Positions 23,870 to 32,566 of a DNA stretch of 64,000 bases are shown here, one piece after another. The notes beneath the pieces were generated by a model that searched no databases, was not told where the DNA came from, and saw only the letters and a program-made list of their open reading frames with translations. Location of the stretch: assembly GCF_030709675.1 (NCBI RefSeq), contig NZ_JAUZQD010000006.1:310001-374000 (forward strand), read 5' to 3'. The translations under genes were made by a program, and so were the position numbers. This stretch comes from Symbioplanes lichenis (GTDB lineage Bacteria > Actinomycetota > Actinomycetes > Mycobacteriales > Micromonosporaceae). Within the stretch, counting starts at the first letter, position 1; each line of letters begins with the position of its first letter.

Positions 23870-24691
23870 GTGCCCAGCCATGATGACCATGCCGTCCGGG
23901 TCGAGCAACTCACCCGGGTCTACGGCAGCGGCCCGCGCGCCGTCACCGCCCTCGACGGTGTCGACGCCGCGTTCGCCACCGGCACGTTCACCGCCGTGAT
24001 GGGGCCCTCGGGCTCCGGCAAGAGCACGCTGCTGCAGACCGCCGCGGGGCTCGACCGCCCCACCTCCGGGCGGGTCTGGGTCGGCGGCACCGAGCTGTCG
24101 CGGCTCTCCGAGACCAAGCTCACCATGCTGCGCCGCGAGCGCATCGGCTTCATCTTCCAGGCGTTCAACCTGGTCGGCGCGCTGACCGTCCGGGAAAACA
24201 TCGTGCTGCCGGCCGAGCTGGGCAAGTCCCGCGTGGACCAGGCGTGGCTCGACCACGTGGTGGCCCGTGTCGGGCTCGGTGACCGGCTGCACCACCGGCC
24301 GGCGGCGCTGTCCGGCGGCCAGCAGCAGCGGGTGGCCATCGCCCGGGCGCTGGTCACGCGGCCCGACGTGTTCTTCGCCGACGAGCCGACCGGGGCGCTC
24401 GACTCCCGCACGGCCGCGGAGGTGCTGGCGCTGCTGCGGGCGGTGGTCGACGAGCACGGCCAGACGGTGGTCATGGTCACGCACGACCCGGTCGCGGCGT
24501 CCTATGCGGACCGGGTCCTGGTCCTCGCGGACGGTCGCATCGTGACCGACACCCCGCAGCCGGGCACCGCGCACATCGCGGAGCTGCTGACCTCCCTCGA
24601 CCGGCGGCGCGAGCCGGCCGTGGCCGGGATCGAGCGCGGCTTCGTCGCCAACGGCGCCGGCCACGGCGCGGACGGGCGGGCCGTGCGATGA
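23870..24691 (+). CDS. ABC transporter ATP-binding protein, MacB/LolD type
   Basis: A 273-residue ATPase with Walker A GPSGSGKSTLLQ, the family-specific FIFQAFNLVGALTVRENI, signature LSGGQQQRVAIARAL, Walker B VFFADEPTGALD and switch VTHDPVAASYADRV. FQ.FNL with EPTGALD marks the MacB/LolD/FtsE group of mechanotransmission ABC systems. GTG 23870 follows AAAGGA at good spacing. The stop overlaps the permease start as ATGA. It powers the FtsX-like permease encoded next. The last 35 residues are a variable tail (ERGFVANGAGHGADG). Confidence 0.93.
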   Translation: MPSHDDHAVRVEQLTRVYGSGPRAVTALDGVDAAFATGTFTAVMGPSGSGKSTLLQTAAGLDRPTSGRVWVGGTELSRLSETKLTMLRRERIGFIFQAFNLVGALTVRENIVLPAELGKSRVDQAWLDHVVARVGLGDRLHHRPAALSGGQQQRVAIARALVTRPDVFFADEPTGALDSRTAAEVLALLRAVVDEHGQTVVMVTHDPVAASYADRVLVLADGRIVTDTPQPGTAHIAELLTSLDRRREPAVAGIERGFVANGAGHGADGRAVR

Positions 24692-27288
24692 CCCGCCTCG
24701 CCGCGCGCATGCTGCGCCACCGCCCCGGCTCCACCGTCGCCACGCTGCTGGCCCTCGCGATCGGCGCACTGGTGCTCACCGCGATGGGCATGCTGGTGGA
24801 GTCCGGCGTGCGCTATCACGGCGCGCCCTACCGCTACGCCGCCGCGGACCTGGTCGTCGCCCACCGGGACCTGACCGTCACCGGCAAGGACATCGACGGC
24901 GAGAAGGTGACCACCACGGTTCCGCTGTCCGAGGGCGGCACGGTCGGCGACGACCTCGCCGGCAAGCTGCGCGACGTGCCGGGCGTCACGGCTGCCGTCG
25001 CGGATCGCACCCTTCCGGTCGTCGCCGCGGCCGCCGCCGGCATTCCGCTGGCCGGTCATGGCTGGGGCAGTGCTTCCCTGATGCCGTACGCCATGGTGGC
25101 GGGCGGGAAGCCGGCCGCCGACAACGAGGTGGTGGTCGACAACCGGCTGGCCGCCGCGGCTGGGTTCCGCCCCGGGCAGACGATCGAGCTGCTCGTCGAC
25201 GGCACGGCCCATCGCTACGAGGTCAGCGGCGTCGCCGAGGGTGCGCACAGTTCCGGCACCCGGCCGGCCGCGGTGTTCTTCACCGACCGGGCGGCAGCCG
25301 CGATCGACCCGCGTCCCGGCCGGGCCGACGCCGTCGGGGTGTTCCTCGCCCCGGGCGCCGACCGGCAGGCGGTAACCGCGATCGCCGCGGAGGCCGGCGC
25401 CCGTGTCTATGCCGGCGACGACCGCGGGCAGGCCGAGGAGTCCGCCGAGGGCCCAATGCGCAACCTGCTCATCCAGATCGGCGGCACCTTCGGGGGGTAC
25501 GTCGTCCTGCTGGTCGTCTTCGTCGTGGCCGGCACGGTCGGGCTGTCCGTCCGGCACCGCCGCCGCGACCTGGCCCTGCTGCGGGCCGTCGCCGCCACTC
25601 CCCGCCAGGTGCGCGGCATGGTGACGGCGGAGGCGGCGCTGCTCGGCTTGGCCGGCGCGGTGCTGGGCATCCCCGCCGGGCTGCTCGCCGCGCGCTGGGT
25701 CCACGGTGAGCTGGTGGACCGGGGGTTCCTCAGCGCGACGTTCCCGATGGTGCCCGGGCTGGTGTCCGCGGCGGCGGTGCTGCTGCTGACCGTGCTGGTC
25801 GCCGTGGCGGCCGCGCTGCTGGCGGTGCGCCGGATCAGCCGCATCCGCCCGGTCGAGGCGCTGGGCGAGATCGCGGTCGAGCCGGCCCGGGGCGGCAAGG
25901 TGCGCCTGTGGTTCGGCCTGCTCTGCCTGGCCGGGGCCGTCGCCTCCAGCACCGTCACCGTCGCCATGACCGGGGAGGCGGCGCTGGCCGGGGCGCTCGG
26001 CATGCTCTACCTCTTCGTCGCCGGGATCGCGCTGCTCGCACCGTGGGTCAACGAGGCGGCCGCCCGGCTCCTGAGCCCCCTGTTCCGCCGGGTGTGGGGC
26101 GCGAGCGGGCACCTGGCCGCGGCCAACCTGCGGGCCAACGCGAAGGGCGGCGCCACGGTGCTCACCGCGCTGGTGCTGGCCGTGGGCTTCGGCGGCTCGG
26201 TGTGGTTCCTGCAGGACAACATCCAGCGGGCCACCGTGGCGCAGAGCCGCGACGGCCTGATCGCCGACCGGATCGTCACCTCCCCGGCCGGGCTGCCGTC
26301 GGGCACGACCGCCAAGCTGCGCGAGCTGCCCGGCGTCGAGGGCGTGACCGGGCTGCGGCCGACGTCCGCGGTGGTGCGGATCATGGGCGGCGAGGCGGAG
26401 TCCGTGGGGGCGCTGGCCCTCGACCCGGTGGACGCCGCCCGCACCTTGGACCTCAAGGTGAGCGAGGGCGACCTGGCGGCCCTCGACCGCACGAGCCTGG
26501 CCGTGTCGAGCATCCGGGCCGGCATGCAGGGCTGGCACGCCGGCGACCAAATCGAGCTGTGGCTCGGCGACGGGACACCGGCCACGCTGACGGTCGCCGC
26601 CGTCTACGAGCGGGGGCTCGGCTTCGGCGACCTGATCCTGCACCACGACACGGTGGCCGGGCACACGGCCGGCACCGCGGACAGCGAGGTGCTGGTCAAG
26701 CTGGCGCCGGGGGCGACGCCCGACCTGACCGCAGCTCTGACCGCCGGCGCCGCGAACGCCAGCGGCCGTGGCAGCGACAACGACAGCGGCAACGGCAACG
26801 GCAGCAGCAGTGCCAGCGGCGCGGGCCAGCCGACGCTCGTGGCGGTGGGCGACGCTGCTGGGCGCACGGGGCAGCTGGCTGAGGATCTCGCCCTCAGCGC
26901 CTGGCTCAACAAGCTCCTCGTCGGCGTGATGGTGGGCTACGCCGCCCTGGCCGCCGCCAACACGATGGTCATGGCCGCCCTGGCCCGCCGGCGCGAACTG
27001 GCGCTGCTCCGCATCGTCGGCGTCACCGGCCGGCAGGCGCGCCGCATGGTCAACGCCGAGCAGACCGGGCTGCTCGGGGTGGCGCTGCTGCTCGGCGGGG
27101 CCATCGCCGCGGTCACCCTGACGGCGGTGGTGCACGCGCTGACCGGCAGCCTGCTGCCCTGGGTGCCGCCGCTGGGCGGGGCAGCGATCCTGGCCGGCGC
27201 GACCCTGCTGGCCCTGGGCACGACGATCCTGCCGGTCCGCCACCTCCTGCGCGTGCCCCCGATCGAGCACCTGGGCCTCAAGGAGTGA
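24688..27288 (+). CDS. FtsX/MacB-like ABC permease, duplicated core
   Basis: An 866-residue permease with the ten-helix pattern of two fused FtsX-like units: helix 1 near residues 14-32, an extracytoplasmic domain to about 265, three helices (IGGTFGGYVVLLVVFVVAGT, LLGLAGAVLGIPAGLLAARW, AAAVLLLTVLVAVAAALLAV), a middle pair, a second external domain and three final helices. RRRDLALLRAVAATPRQVRG and RRRELALLRIVGVTGRQARR are the repeated coupling motifs. A low-complexity linker of Gly, Ser, Asn and Asp (about 690-713) lies in the second external domain. It is probably an exporter or mechanotransmitter for antibiotics or lipids; the substrate is unknown. Confidence 0.92.
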   Translation: MTRLAARMLRHRPGSTVATLLALAIGALVLTAMGMLVESGVRYHGAPYRYAAADLVVAHRDLTVTGKDIDGEKVTTTVPLSEGGTVGDDLAGKLRDVPGVTAAVADRTLPVVAAAAAGIPLAGHGWGSASLMPYAMVAGGKPAADNEVVVDNRLAAAAGFRPGQTIELLVDGTAHRYEVSGVAEGAHSSGTRPAAVFFTDRAAAAIDPRPGRADAVGVFLAPGADRQAVTAIAAEAGARVYAGDDRGQAEESAEGPMRNLLIQIGGTFGGYVVLLVVFVVAGTVGLSVRHRRRDLALLRAVAATPRQVRGMVTAEAALLGLAGAVLGIPAGLLAARWVHGELVDRGFLSATFPMVPGLVSAAAVLLLTVLVAVAAALLAVRRISRIRPVEALGEIAVEPARGGKVRLWFGLLCLAGAVASSTVTVAMTGEAALAGALGMLYLFVAGIALLAPWVNEAAARLLSPLFRRVWGASGHLAAANLRANAKGGATVLTALVLAVGFGGSVWFLQDNIQRATVAQSRDGLIADRIVTSPAGLPSGTTAKLRELPGVEGVTGLRPTSAVVRIMGGEAESVGALALDPVDAARTLDLKVSEGDLAALDRTSLAVSSIRAGMQGWHAGDQIELWLGDGTPATLTVAAVYERGLGFGDLILHHDTVAGHTAGTADSEVLVKLAPGATPDLTAALTAGAANASGRGSDNDSGNGNGSSSASGAGQPTLVAVGDAAGRTGQLAEDLALSAWLNKLLVGVMVGYAALAAANTMVMAALARRRELALLRIVGVTGRQARRMVNAEQTGLLGVALLLGGAIAAVTLTAVVHALTGSLLPWVPPLGGAAILAGATLLALGTTILPVRHLLRVPPIEHLGLKE

Positions 27289-27301
27289 CCCGCGCGCCCT
27301 T

Positions 27302-27332
27302 AGGTCCCCCCGCGAGCCCCGCGGGGGGACCT
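27302..27332. terminator. Strong hairpin terminator
   Basis: A perfect 13-bp stem: aggtccccccgcg (27302-27314) pairs with cgcggggggacct (27320-27332) around a five-base loop. It sits 13 bases after the permease stop. There is no T-tract, which is normal for actinomycete terminators. It can serve both this operon and the convergent HD gene. Confidence 0.85.
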
Positions 27333-27365
27333 CGGCGCGCGCAGCTGGAACCCGTCGGGGCGTGT

Positions 27366-28082
27366 TCAGGCCGCGGCGATGGCGGCGATGCGTCCCTGTG
27401 CCACGTCGAGTTTCGTGTCGATGTAAGCCTTGACCGCCGGGGCGAGGGGCGTGTCCGGGCGGTGCAGCAGGTCGCGCATCACGGCGACGGCGGGGCCGTA
27501 CTTGACCGCCGCGCGTTGCGCCTTGGGGCCGGGGGTGTGGATGAGACCGGCGGCGTTGTCGGTGAAGTCGGACAATTTGATCACGCGCGCCCACGGCTCC
27601 GCGGCCACCGCGGTGGACAGGTGCCGAAGATAGGACTGCGTGCGGTCGGTGCCGGGCGTGGTGATCGGGTTGGTGACGGCGGCCACCAGGGCGCGGACGC
27701 GGGCGCTGTAACGGTCGGTCAGCGCGGCGAAGGCGGCCTCCCGCGGCGGCGGGCCGGCTCCGCAACGGGCGGCGACGGCCCAGGGCTGGTCCTCGACGGT
27801 GTCATGCAGCAGCGCGGCGGTCAGCACGTCGGGATCGTGCACCCGGTAGTAACACAGGATCCGCAGCGCCACCCGCAGCGGATGGTTGATGTAGGGCTCG
27901 CGGACCCGGTGCTGACTCTCGTGCAGCCGGCCGGCCCAGGCGGCGGCATCGGTGACGGCGGTGCGGGTGGCGGCCGGCAGCCGGTCGAGCTCGAGAACGA
28001 GACGTTGCTGCAAGCCGCCTGTACCCAGGATCTCGGTGATGGCGTGCAACGGCATGACGCGGAGCTGATTCGCTGTGATCAT
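27366..28082 (-). CDS. HD-domain protein, small alarmone hydrolase-like
   Basis: A 238-residue, single-domain protein of the SpoT/MESH1 HD fold. Metal-site residues are all visible: His in INHPLRVA (H67), HD and ED in ALLHDTVEDQ (H93, D94, E97, D98), and Asp in VIKLSDFTDNA (D172, N176). No synthetase, TGS or ACT domain is attached. Known relatives hydrolyse (p)ppGpp or similar pyrophosphorylated nucleotides. KLSDFTDN differs from the usual KLADRLHN, so the substrate may differ. It diverges from a LysR regulator across a short AT-rich palindrome and is probably its target. Confidence 0.82.
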   Translation of the reverse strand: MITANQLRVMPLHAITEILGTGGLQQRLVLELDRLPAATRTAVTDAAAWAGRLHESQHRVREPYINHPLRVALRILCYYRVHDPDVLTAALLHDTVEDQPWAVAARCGAGPPPREAAFAALTDRYSARVRALVAAVTNPITTPGTDRTQSYLRHLSTAVAAEPWARVIKLSDFTDNAAGLIHTPGPKAQRAAVKYGPAVAVMRDLLHRPDTPLAPAVKAYIDTKLDVAQGRIAAIAAA

Positions 28083-28103
28083 GAATCCAGCATGATCGCC
28101 CCG

Positions 28104-28123
28104 CTATAGAAATAAAAATATAG
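28104..28123. promoter_or_regulatory. AT-rich palindrome, probable LysR operator
   Basis: Inverted arms ctata (28104-28108) and tatag (28119-28123) around a ten-base AT-only or nearly AT-only centre. This is a striking AT island in a very GC-rich genome. It lies between the divergent HD and LysR starts, only 22 bases from the HD start codon. LysR-type regulators bind T-N11-A boxes, which this fits. A second partial half-site, actata, occurs about 10 bases further on. Confidence 0.6.
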
Positions 28124-28152
28124 TTTGGCCCGGGCACTATAAGCTTCCACCT

Positions 28153-29034
28153 ATGCCGCGGATCACCTTCGATGCCCTGTCCGCGTTCGCCGTGTTCGCC
28201 GACCACCTGCACATGACCCGGGCCGCAACCGCACTGCACATCACCCAGCCGGCGCTGCACACCAAACTCAAGGCCCTGGCCCGGCAACTCGACTGCACAC
28301 TCTGGGAGCACCAGGGCCACCGCCTCGTCCTCACCCCCGAAGGTGAGCAACTGGCCCGCTTCGCCCGCGACCAGCAGGAGCGCCTCACCGCCTTCCTCGA
28401 CGAGCTGCACGAGGTGCCGGCCAGCCGGCCCGTGGTCCTGGCCGCCGGTCACGCCGCCTACCTGCACATCCTCGGCGACGCCGTCCGCAGCACCCTGACC
28501 GCCCGCCCCGGCAGCCTGCGACTGCTGCACACCCACCGCCACGACATGCTCGACGCCGTCCGCGCCGGCCGCGCCCACCTCGGCGTGTCCGCCCTCGACG
28601 TGCTGCCCGCCGACCTCACCGTCGCCAAGATCGCCAGCTACCCGCAGGTCCTGCTGACCCCCGCCGACCACCACCTCGCCACCCGGCGCAGCATCACCCT
28701 CGCCGACCTCGACGGCGCGGACCTCGTCGTCCCCCCACCGACCCGCCCGCACCGAGCCAACCTCGAACGCGCCCTGCGCGGAGCAGACGTGCACTGGAAC
28801 GTCGCCGTCGAAACCGAAGGCTGGCCCCTCATGATCCACTTCGCGAGCCTCGGCGTCGGCCTCGCCATCGTCACCGGCTGCGTCACCGCACCCCACGGCC
28901 TGTCCGCCATCCGCATCCGAGACCTGCCCCCCATCACCTACTACGCCGTCCACCGCGACGGCGCACTACGCGACAGCCGCACCCAAGAACTCCTCCGCAC
29001 GATCCGCACCACCGTCGCAGCCAAAAGGACATAG
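28153..29034 (+). CDS. LysR-family transcriptional regulator
   Basis: A 293-residue LTTR. The wHTH is ALSAFAVFADHLHMTRAATA, then LHITQPALHTKLKALARQLD (about 8-48), with LWEHQGHRLVLTPEGEQL as the wing and linker. The effector domain covers about 90-290 (RPVVLAAGHAAYLHILGDAV, HLGVSALDVLPADL, GLAIVTGCVTAPHGLSAIR). It diverges from the HD alarmone-hydrolase-like gene and probably regulates it and itself through the 28104-28123 palindrome. The inducer is unknown. It ends 8 bases from the convergent SDR gene. Confidence 0.9.
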   Translation: MPRITFDALSAFAVFADHLHMTRAATALHITQPALHTKLKALARQLDCTLWEHQGHRLVLTPEGEQLARFARDQQERLTAFLDELHEVPASRPVVLAAGHAAYLHILGDAVRSTLTARPGSLRLLHTHRHDMLDAVRAGRAHLGVSALDVLPADLTVAKIASYPQVLLTPADHHLATRRSITLADLDGADLVVPPPTRPHRANLERALRGADVHWNVAVETEGWPLMIHFASLGVGLAIVTGCVTAPHGLSAIRIRDLPPITYYAVHRDGALRDSRTQELLRTIRTTVAAKRT

Positions 29035-29042
29035 CGGTCCTG

Positions 29043-29858
29043 TTACCGGCGGTGCCAGCGCAGCCACGCGGCTTGGCCGCCGTCGACCAGCAGGTCAGTG
29101 CCGGTGATGTAGCGGGAGTCCGGGCCGGTCAGGAACGCCACCGCCTCGGCGATCTCACCGGGCGTTCCGGTGCGGCCGATGCCGCACGCCTCGAGCATGC
29201 CCATCATGTGCTCCCCGCTGTCGGATCGGGCCTCGGCCCGGCTCATCGCGGTGGCGATGACGCCGGGACTGACGGTGTTGATCCGGGCGCCGAGCCTGTT
29301 CAAGGCGGGCGCGGCCGCTTGCACCCGGACGTGGTTGGCCCGCTTGGCCAGGATGTACGCGGCCACCGGCTCGCGTACCGCGGTCACCGCCGGCAGATCC
29401 AGCAGATCGCCGGCAGGCGCCGTGGCGAGCGCCCGCTCGTCGTCCGGGGTGAGTGTCGCGTAGTGGCCGGCCATGCTGGAGACGCAGACCAGCGCCGTGC
29501 CCGGGCCCGCCACGTCGGCGAAGGCGTCGATGACGTGTGCGGTGCCCGCCAGGTCCACCCGCATGATCTTCTCGACGGTCGAGGTCGCCGCCGAGACGCC
29601 GGCGGTGTGCACCACGGCGGCGATGTGCCCTTCCGCCGTCGCGGCCTTGGCGAGGCCGGTCACCGCGGCCGGGTCGCCGACGTCGGTGAGGTGTCCGCGC
29701 ACGTCGTAGCCTTCGGCGTCCAGTGTGGCGACGGCCCGGTCCAGGCTGTCGCGGAAGGCGTCGGCCAGGATGACCGTACGTCCGCTGCCGGTGCGCCGGG
29801 CGACAGCCAGGCCCATGCCACCGGCTCCGGTCACGACGATCACGTCTCCACCGCTCAT
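29043..29858 (-). CDS. SDR-family dehydrogenase of the P450 operon
   Basis: A 271-residue short-chain dehydrogenase. The cofactor loop is VTGAGGMG (about 9-16), a normal catalytic set is present (Ser in VCVSSMAGHYATL, YILAK at about 167-171), and the C-terminus TGTDLLVDGGQAAWLRW is typical. A longer than usual insert (LTPDDERALATAPAGDLLDL) between Ser and Tyr is like that of SDRs acting on hydroxysteroids. ATG 29858 overlaps the reductase stop as ATGA. It is the last gene of the P450 operon and may oxidise the hydroxyl introduced by the P450. Confidence 0.88.
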   Translation of the reverse strand: MSGGDVIVVTGAGGMGLAVARRTGSGRTVILADAFRDSLDRAVATLDAEGYDVRGHLTDVGDPAAVTGLAKAATAEGHIAAVVHTAGVSAATSTVEKIMRVDLAGTAHVIDAFADVAGPGTALVCVSSMAGHYATLTPDDERALATAPAGDLLDLPAVTAVREPVAAYILAKRANHVRVQAAAPALNRLGARINTVSPGVIATAMSRAEARSDSGEHMMGMLEACGIGRTGTPGEIAEAVAFLTGPDSRYITGTDLLVDGGQAAWLRWHRR

Positions 29859-31024
29859 GACGGCACTCCTTCGCTGACGACGGATGACCAGGACGCGCCC
29901 ATGGCCATGGCTTGCCGCCAGGACCGGATCGCCTTGGGCGGCATGCCGACGGCCAGGGCGCCGACCAGCCGGTCGCCCTTGCGGTACGCCGCCAGGAAAC
30001 GCCGCTCGGCGACGTCGCCCGCGACGATCGTCACGAGGTCGTGGCCGCGCAGGTGGCCGTACGCGTGAATCTTCAGGTCGTACTGGTCGGACCAGAAGTA
30101 GGGCACCGGCGCGAACGGCCGGGCCGCGCCGAGCAGGTTGCGGGCGGCGGCCATGCCCTGCTCGGCGGCGTTGGTGCGGTGCTCGATGCGCATCTCCTCG
30201 CCGAACAGCGGGTTGTGCCAGCGGGCCACGTCACCGGCCGCGTAGACGCCGGGCGCGGCTCGGCAGAACTCGTCGCACACCACGCCGTCGCCGACCGTCA
30301 GCCCGCTGCCCTCGAGCCATTCGGTGTTGGGCCGGGACCCGATCGCGACGAGCACCTCGTCGGCCTCGACCAGCGCACCGTCAGCGGTGAGCACACCTCC
30401 GTCGGTGACCGCCGTGACGGCGACGCCCGTACGCAGGTCGACACCGTGCTCGCCGTGCACCTGGGACAGGATCCTCCCGATCCGGTCGCCCACCGCGTGC
30501 GCCAGCGGCACCGGGGCGGGTTCGAGCAGCACCACCTCGCAGCCGAGCCCGCGGGCGATGGCGGCGGCCTCCGCGCCGAGGAATCCGGCACCGACCACGG
30601 CCAAGCGGCGCCCCGGGCCGAGCCGCTTGCGCAGCTCCACCGCGTCATGCAGCGTACGCAGAACGTGCCCGCCCTGACCCGGCAGCCGCCGGGCCCGCAC
30701 ACCGGTGGCCACGATCAGGCCGTCGTAGCCGATGCTGCCGCCGTCGGCCAGGTGCACGAGCCGGGCCTCGCGGTCCAGGCCGGTGGCCACCGCCCCGAGG
30801 CGCAGCTCCAGTCTCAGCGCGCTCAGCTGATCCGCCGTGCGCAGGGCCAGCTTCGACGCCTCCCAGTCGCCGGCGAGGATCTGCTTGGACAGCGGCGGCC
30901 GGTCGTACGGGGCGTCGAGCTCCTCCCCGATCAGGGTGAGCGTGCCGTCGTAGCCCTCGCGGCGCAGCGTCTCGGCGGCAGCCAGGCCCGCCGCCGAGGC
31001 GCCCACGACGACGATCCGGTTCAC
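29855..31024 (-). CDS. FAD-dependent ferredoxin reductase
   Basis: A 389-residue reductase of the putidaredoxin-reductase/FprB-like Pyr_redox_2 family. FAD loop GASAAGLAAAETLRREGYDG (about 8-27), DAPYDRPPLSKQIL, NAD(P) loop VVGAGFLGAEAAAIARGLGC (about 147-166), and VYAAGDVARWHNP (about 268-280) are all present, and a reductase C-terminal domain follows (PYFWSDQYDLKIHAYG). GTG 31024 overlaps the ferredoxin stop as GTGA. It should transfer electrons from NAD(P)H to the co-encoded ferredoxin for the P450. Confidence 0.92.
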   Translation of the reverse strand: MNRIVVVGASAAGLAAAETLRREGYDGTLTLIGEELDAPYDRPPLSKQILAGDWEASKLALRTADQLSALRLELRLGAVATGLDREARLVHLADGGSIGYDGLIVATGVRARRLPGQGGHVLRTLHDAVELRKRLGPGRRLAVVGAGFLGAEAAAIARGLGCEVVLLEPAPVPLAHAVGDRIGRILSQVHGEHGVDLRTGVAVTAVTDGGVLTADGALVEADEVLVAIGSRPNTEWLEGSGLTVGDGVVCDEFCRAAPGVYAAGDVARWHNPLFGEEMRIEHRTNAAEQGMAAARNLLGAARPFAPVPYFWSDQYDLKIHAYGHLRGHDLVTIVAGDVAERRFLAAYRKGDRLVGALAVGMPPKAIRSWRQAMAMGASWSSVVSEGVPS

Positions 31025-31218
31025 TGCTCCACCAGGCGGATCGCCGCGGCCGGACACACGGCGGCCGCCTCGCGCACCTCGTCGTGCAGCGACGGGTCCG
31101 GGGTCGCGTCGAGCACGATCGCCACGCCGTCGTCGTCGCGCTGGTCGAACACGTCCGGGGCCACCATGGCGCACTGCCCGGCCGCGACACACTTCGGCTC
31201 GTCGAACTCCACCTTCAC
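31021..31218 (-). CDS. 3Fe-4S ferredoxin
   Basis: A 65-residue ferredoxin starting at GTG 31218, which has GAGG eight to eleven bases upstream; GTG 31227 is an alternative. CVAAGQCAMVAPDVF and the late AVCPAAAI give three cluster cysteines (CX5C...CP), the spacing of actinobacterial 3Fe-4S ferredoxins that serve CYP105-type P450s. It lies between the P450 gene (stop 10 bases upstream of the chosen start) and its reductase and should shuttle one electron at a time to the P450 haem. Confidence 0.92.
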   Translation of the reverse strand: MKVEFDEPKCVAAGQCAMVAPDVFDQRDDDGVAIVLDATPDPSLHDEVREAAAVCPAAAIRLVEQ

Positions 31219-31228
31219 GGCAACCACC

Positions 31229-32458
31229 TCACCAGGTCACGGGCAGGGATTTGAGGCCGTACGCGACGCCTTCCATCGCGAACGGCACCTCCTCGAAGGG
31301 CACCGCCAGGGCCAGCGTCGGGATGCGCCGGTAAAGGGTGCCGTAGACAACCTGCAGCTCGACGCGGGCGAGGGACTGCCCCAGGCACTGATGCGCGCCG
31401 TAGCCGAAGGCGTGGTGCTGGCGGGCGGGCCGGGTCAGGTCCAGCTTCTCCGGCTCGGGGAACTCCCGCTCGTCGTAGTTGGCCCCGGCCAGCTCGAAGA
31501 TGACGCCGTCGCCGGCCTTGATGGTCGTGTCGTGCAGCGTGATGTCCTCGTTGGCGATGCGCCGCACGCCGGTGTGCACGATGGTCAGATAGCGCAGCAG
31601 CTCCTCGACCGCACCGGCGACGAACTTCGGATCGCCGGAGGAGGAGCGCAGCAGGTCGAGCTGGTCCGGGTGGCGCAGCAGGGCCAGGGTGCCGAGCGAG
31701 ATCATGCTGGCGCTGGTCTCGTGCCCGGCGATGAGGATCGCGCTGGACATGGTCAGCGCCTCCTCGTGGGCCATCTCGCCCGCCCGCACCTTGCGGGCCA
31801 TCTCCGACATCACGTCGTCGCCAGGCGCGGCCATCTTCTCGGCGAACAGCGCGGCCAGGTAGCCGCCGAGCTCGCGCCCGGCCGCGGCGGACTGCTCGGG
31901 CGTCGAGTCGTGGCTGATCAGCACGTGACTGGTGCGCTGGAACATCTCCCGGTCGGCGTACGGGGCGCCGAGAAGCTCGGTGATGACCACCGTGGGCACG
32001 GGCAGCCCGATCGCCTGCACCAGATCGGCCGGTTGGGGCCCGGCCAGCATGTCGTCGATGAGTCCGTCGAGGACCTGCTGGATGCGCGGGCGGAGAGCTT
32101 CGACCCGCTTGACCATGAAGGGCGCGTTGACGCCGCGGCGCAGCCGGGTGTGCTCGGGCGGGTCGGTGTTGGTGATCATCGCCGGGTGGTGCGGGGCGCC
32201 CGCCGCCCGGCTGCGGGTCATGTGCGGGTAGCCGGGGCGCTTCTCGTCGATGCTCAGCCGCGGGTCGTTGAGCAGGGCCCGCTGGTCGGCGTGGCGGGTG
32301 ACGAACCAGGGCGTGCTGCCGTCCCAGATGCGTACCTTGCCGGCCGGGTCCTCGCGCGTCATCTCGCGCACCGTCGCCGCCGGGAAGAACGGGCACTGCG
32401 GCTCGCGCCGCATCGGGTACTCCGGGATGCGCCCGGCGGAAGCCAGGGTCTCGAACAT
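31229..32458 (-). CDS. Cytochrome P450
   Basis: A 409-residue soluble bacterial P450. The I-helix oxygen-activation motif is AGHETSAS (about 244-251), ExxR is EELLRY (286-289), and the haem loop is FGYGAHQCLGQ with axial Cys 358. RMRREPQCPFF-like N-terminal proline-rich start and PPEHTRLRRGVNAPF are CYP105-like. ATG 32458 has GGAG six bases before it. It heads an operon with its own ferredoxin, reductase and an SDR, so it should be self-sufficient in redox partners. The substrate is unknown; neither a regulator gene nor a biosynthetic core lies directly beside it. Confidence 0.94.
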   Translation of the reverse strand: MFETLASAGRIPEYPMRREPQCPFFPAATVREMTREDPAGKVRIWDGSTPWFVTRHADQRALLNDPRLSIDEKRPGYPHMTRSRAAGAPHHPAMITNTDPPEHTRLRRGVNAPFMVKRVEALRPRIQQVLDGLIDDMLAGPQPADLVQAIGLPVPTVVITELLGAPYADREMFQRTSHVLISHDSTPEQSAAAGRELGGYLAALFAEKMAAPGDDVMSEMARKVRAGEMAHEEALTMSSAILIAGHETSASMISLGTLALLRHPDQLDLLRSSSGDPKFVAGAVEELLRYLTIVHTGVRRIANEDITLHDTTIKAGDGVIFELAGANYDEREFPEPEKLDLTRPARQHHAFGYGAHQCLGQSLARVELQVVYGTLYRRIPTLALAVPFEEVPFAMEGVAYGLKSLPVTW

Positions 32459-32566
32459 GGGTTTCTCCGTTCGTCGCGCGAGGCGGAAACGTTGATAAAC
32501 CCATACAAACAAGCCGGCCTGACGCGGCCCGGACCACGACCTGACAAAGACCTGATGTGGCTCAGA

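Noticed and set aside
24502..27765. A 1087-codon minus-strand open frame across the ABC permease
   Set aside because: It would run through the perfect terminator hairpin and the ABC operon; the composition is that of a shadow frame.
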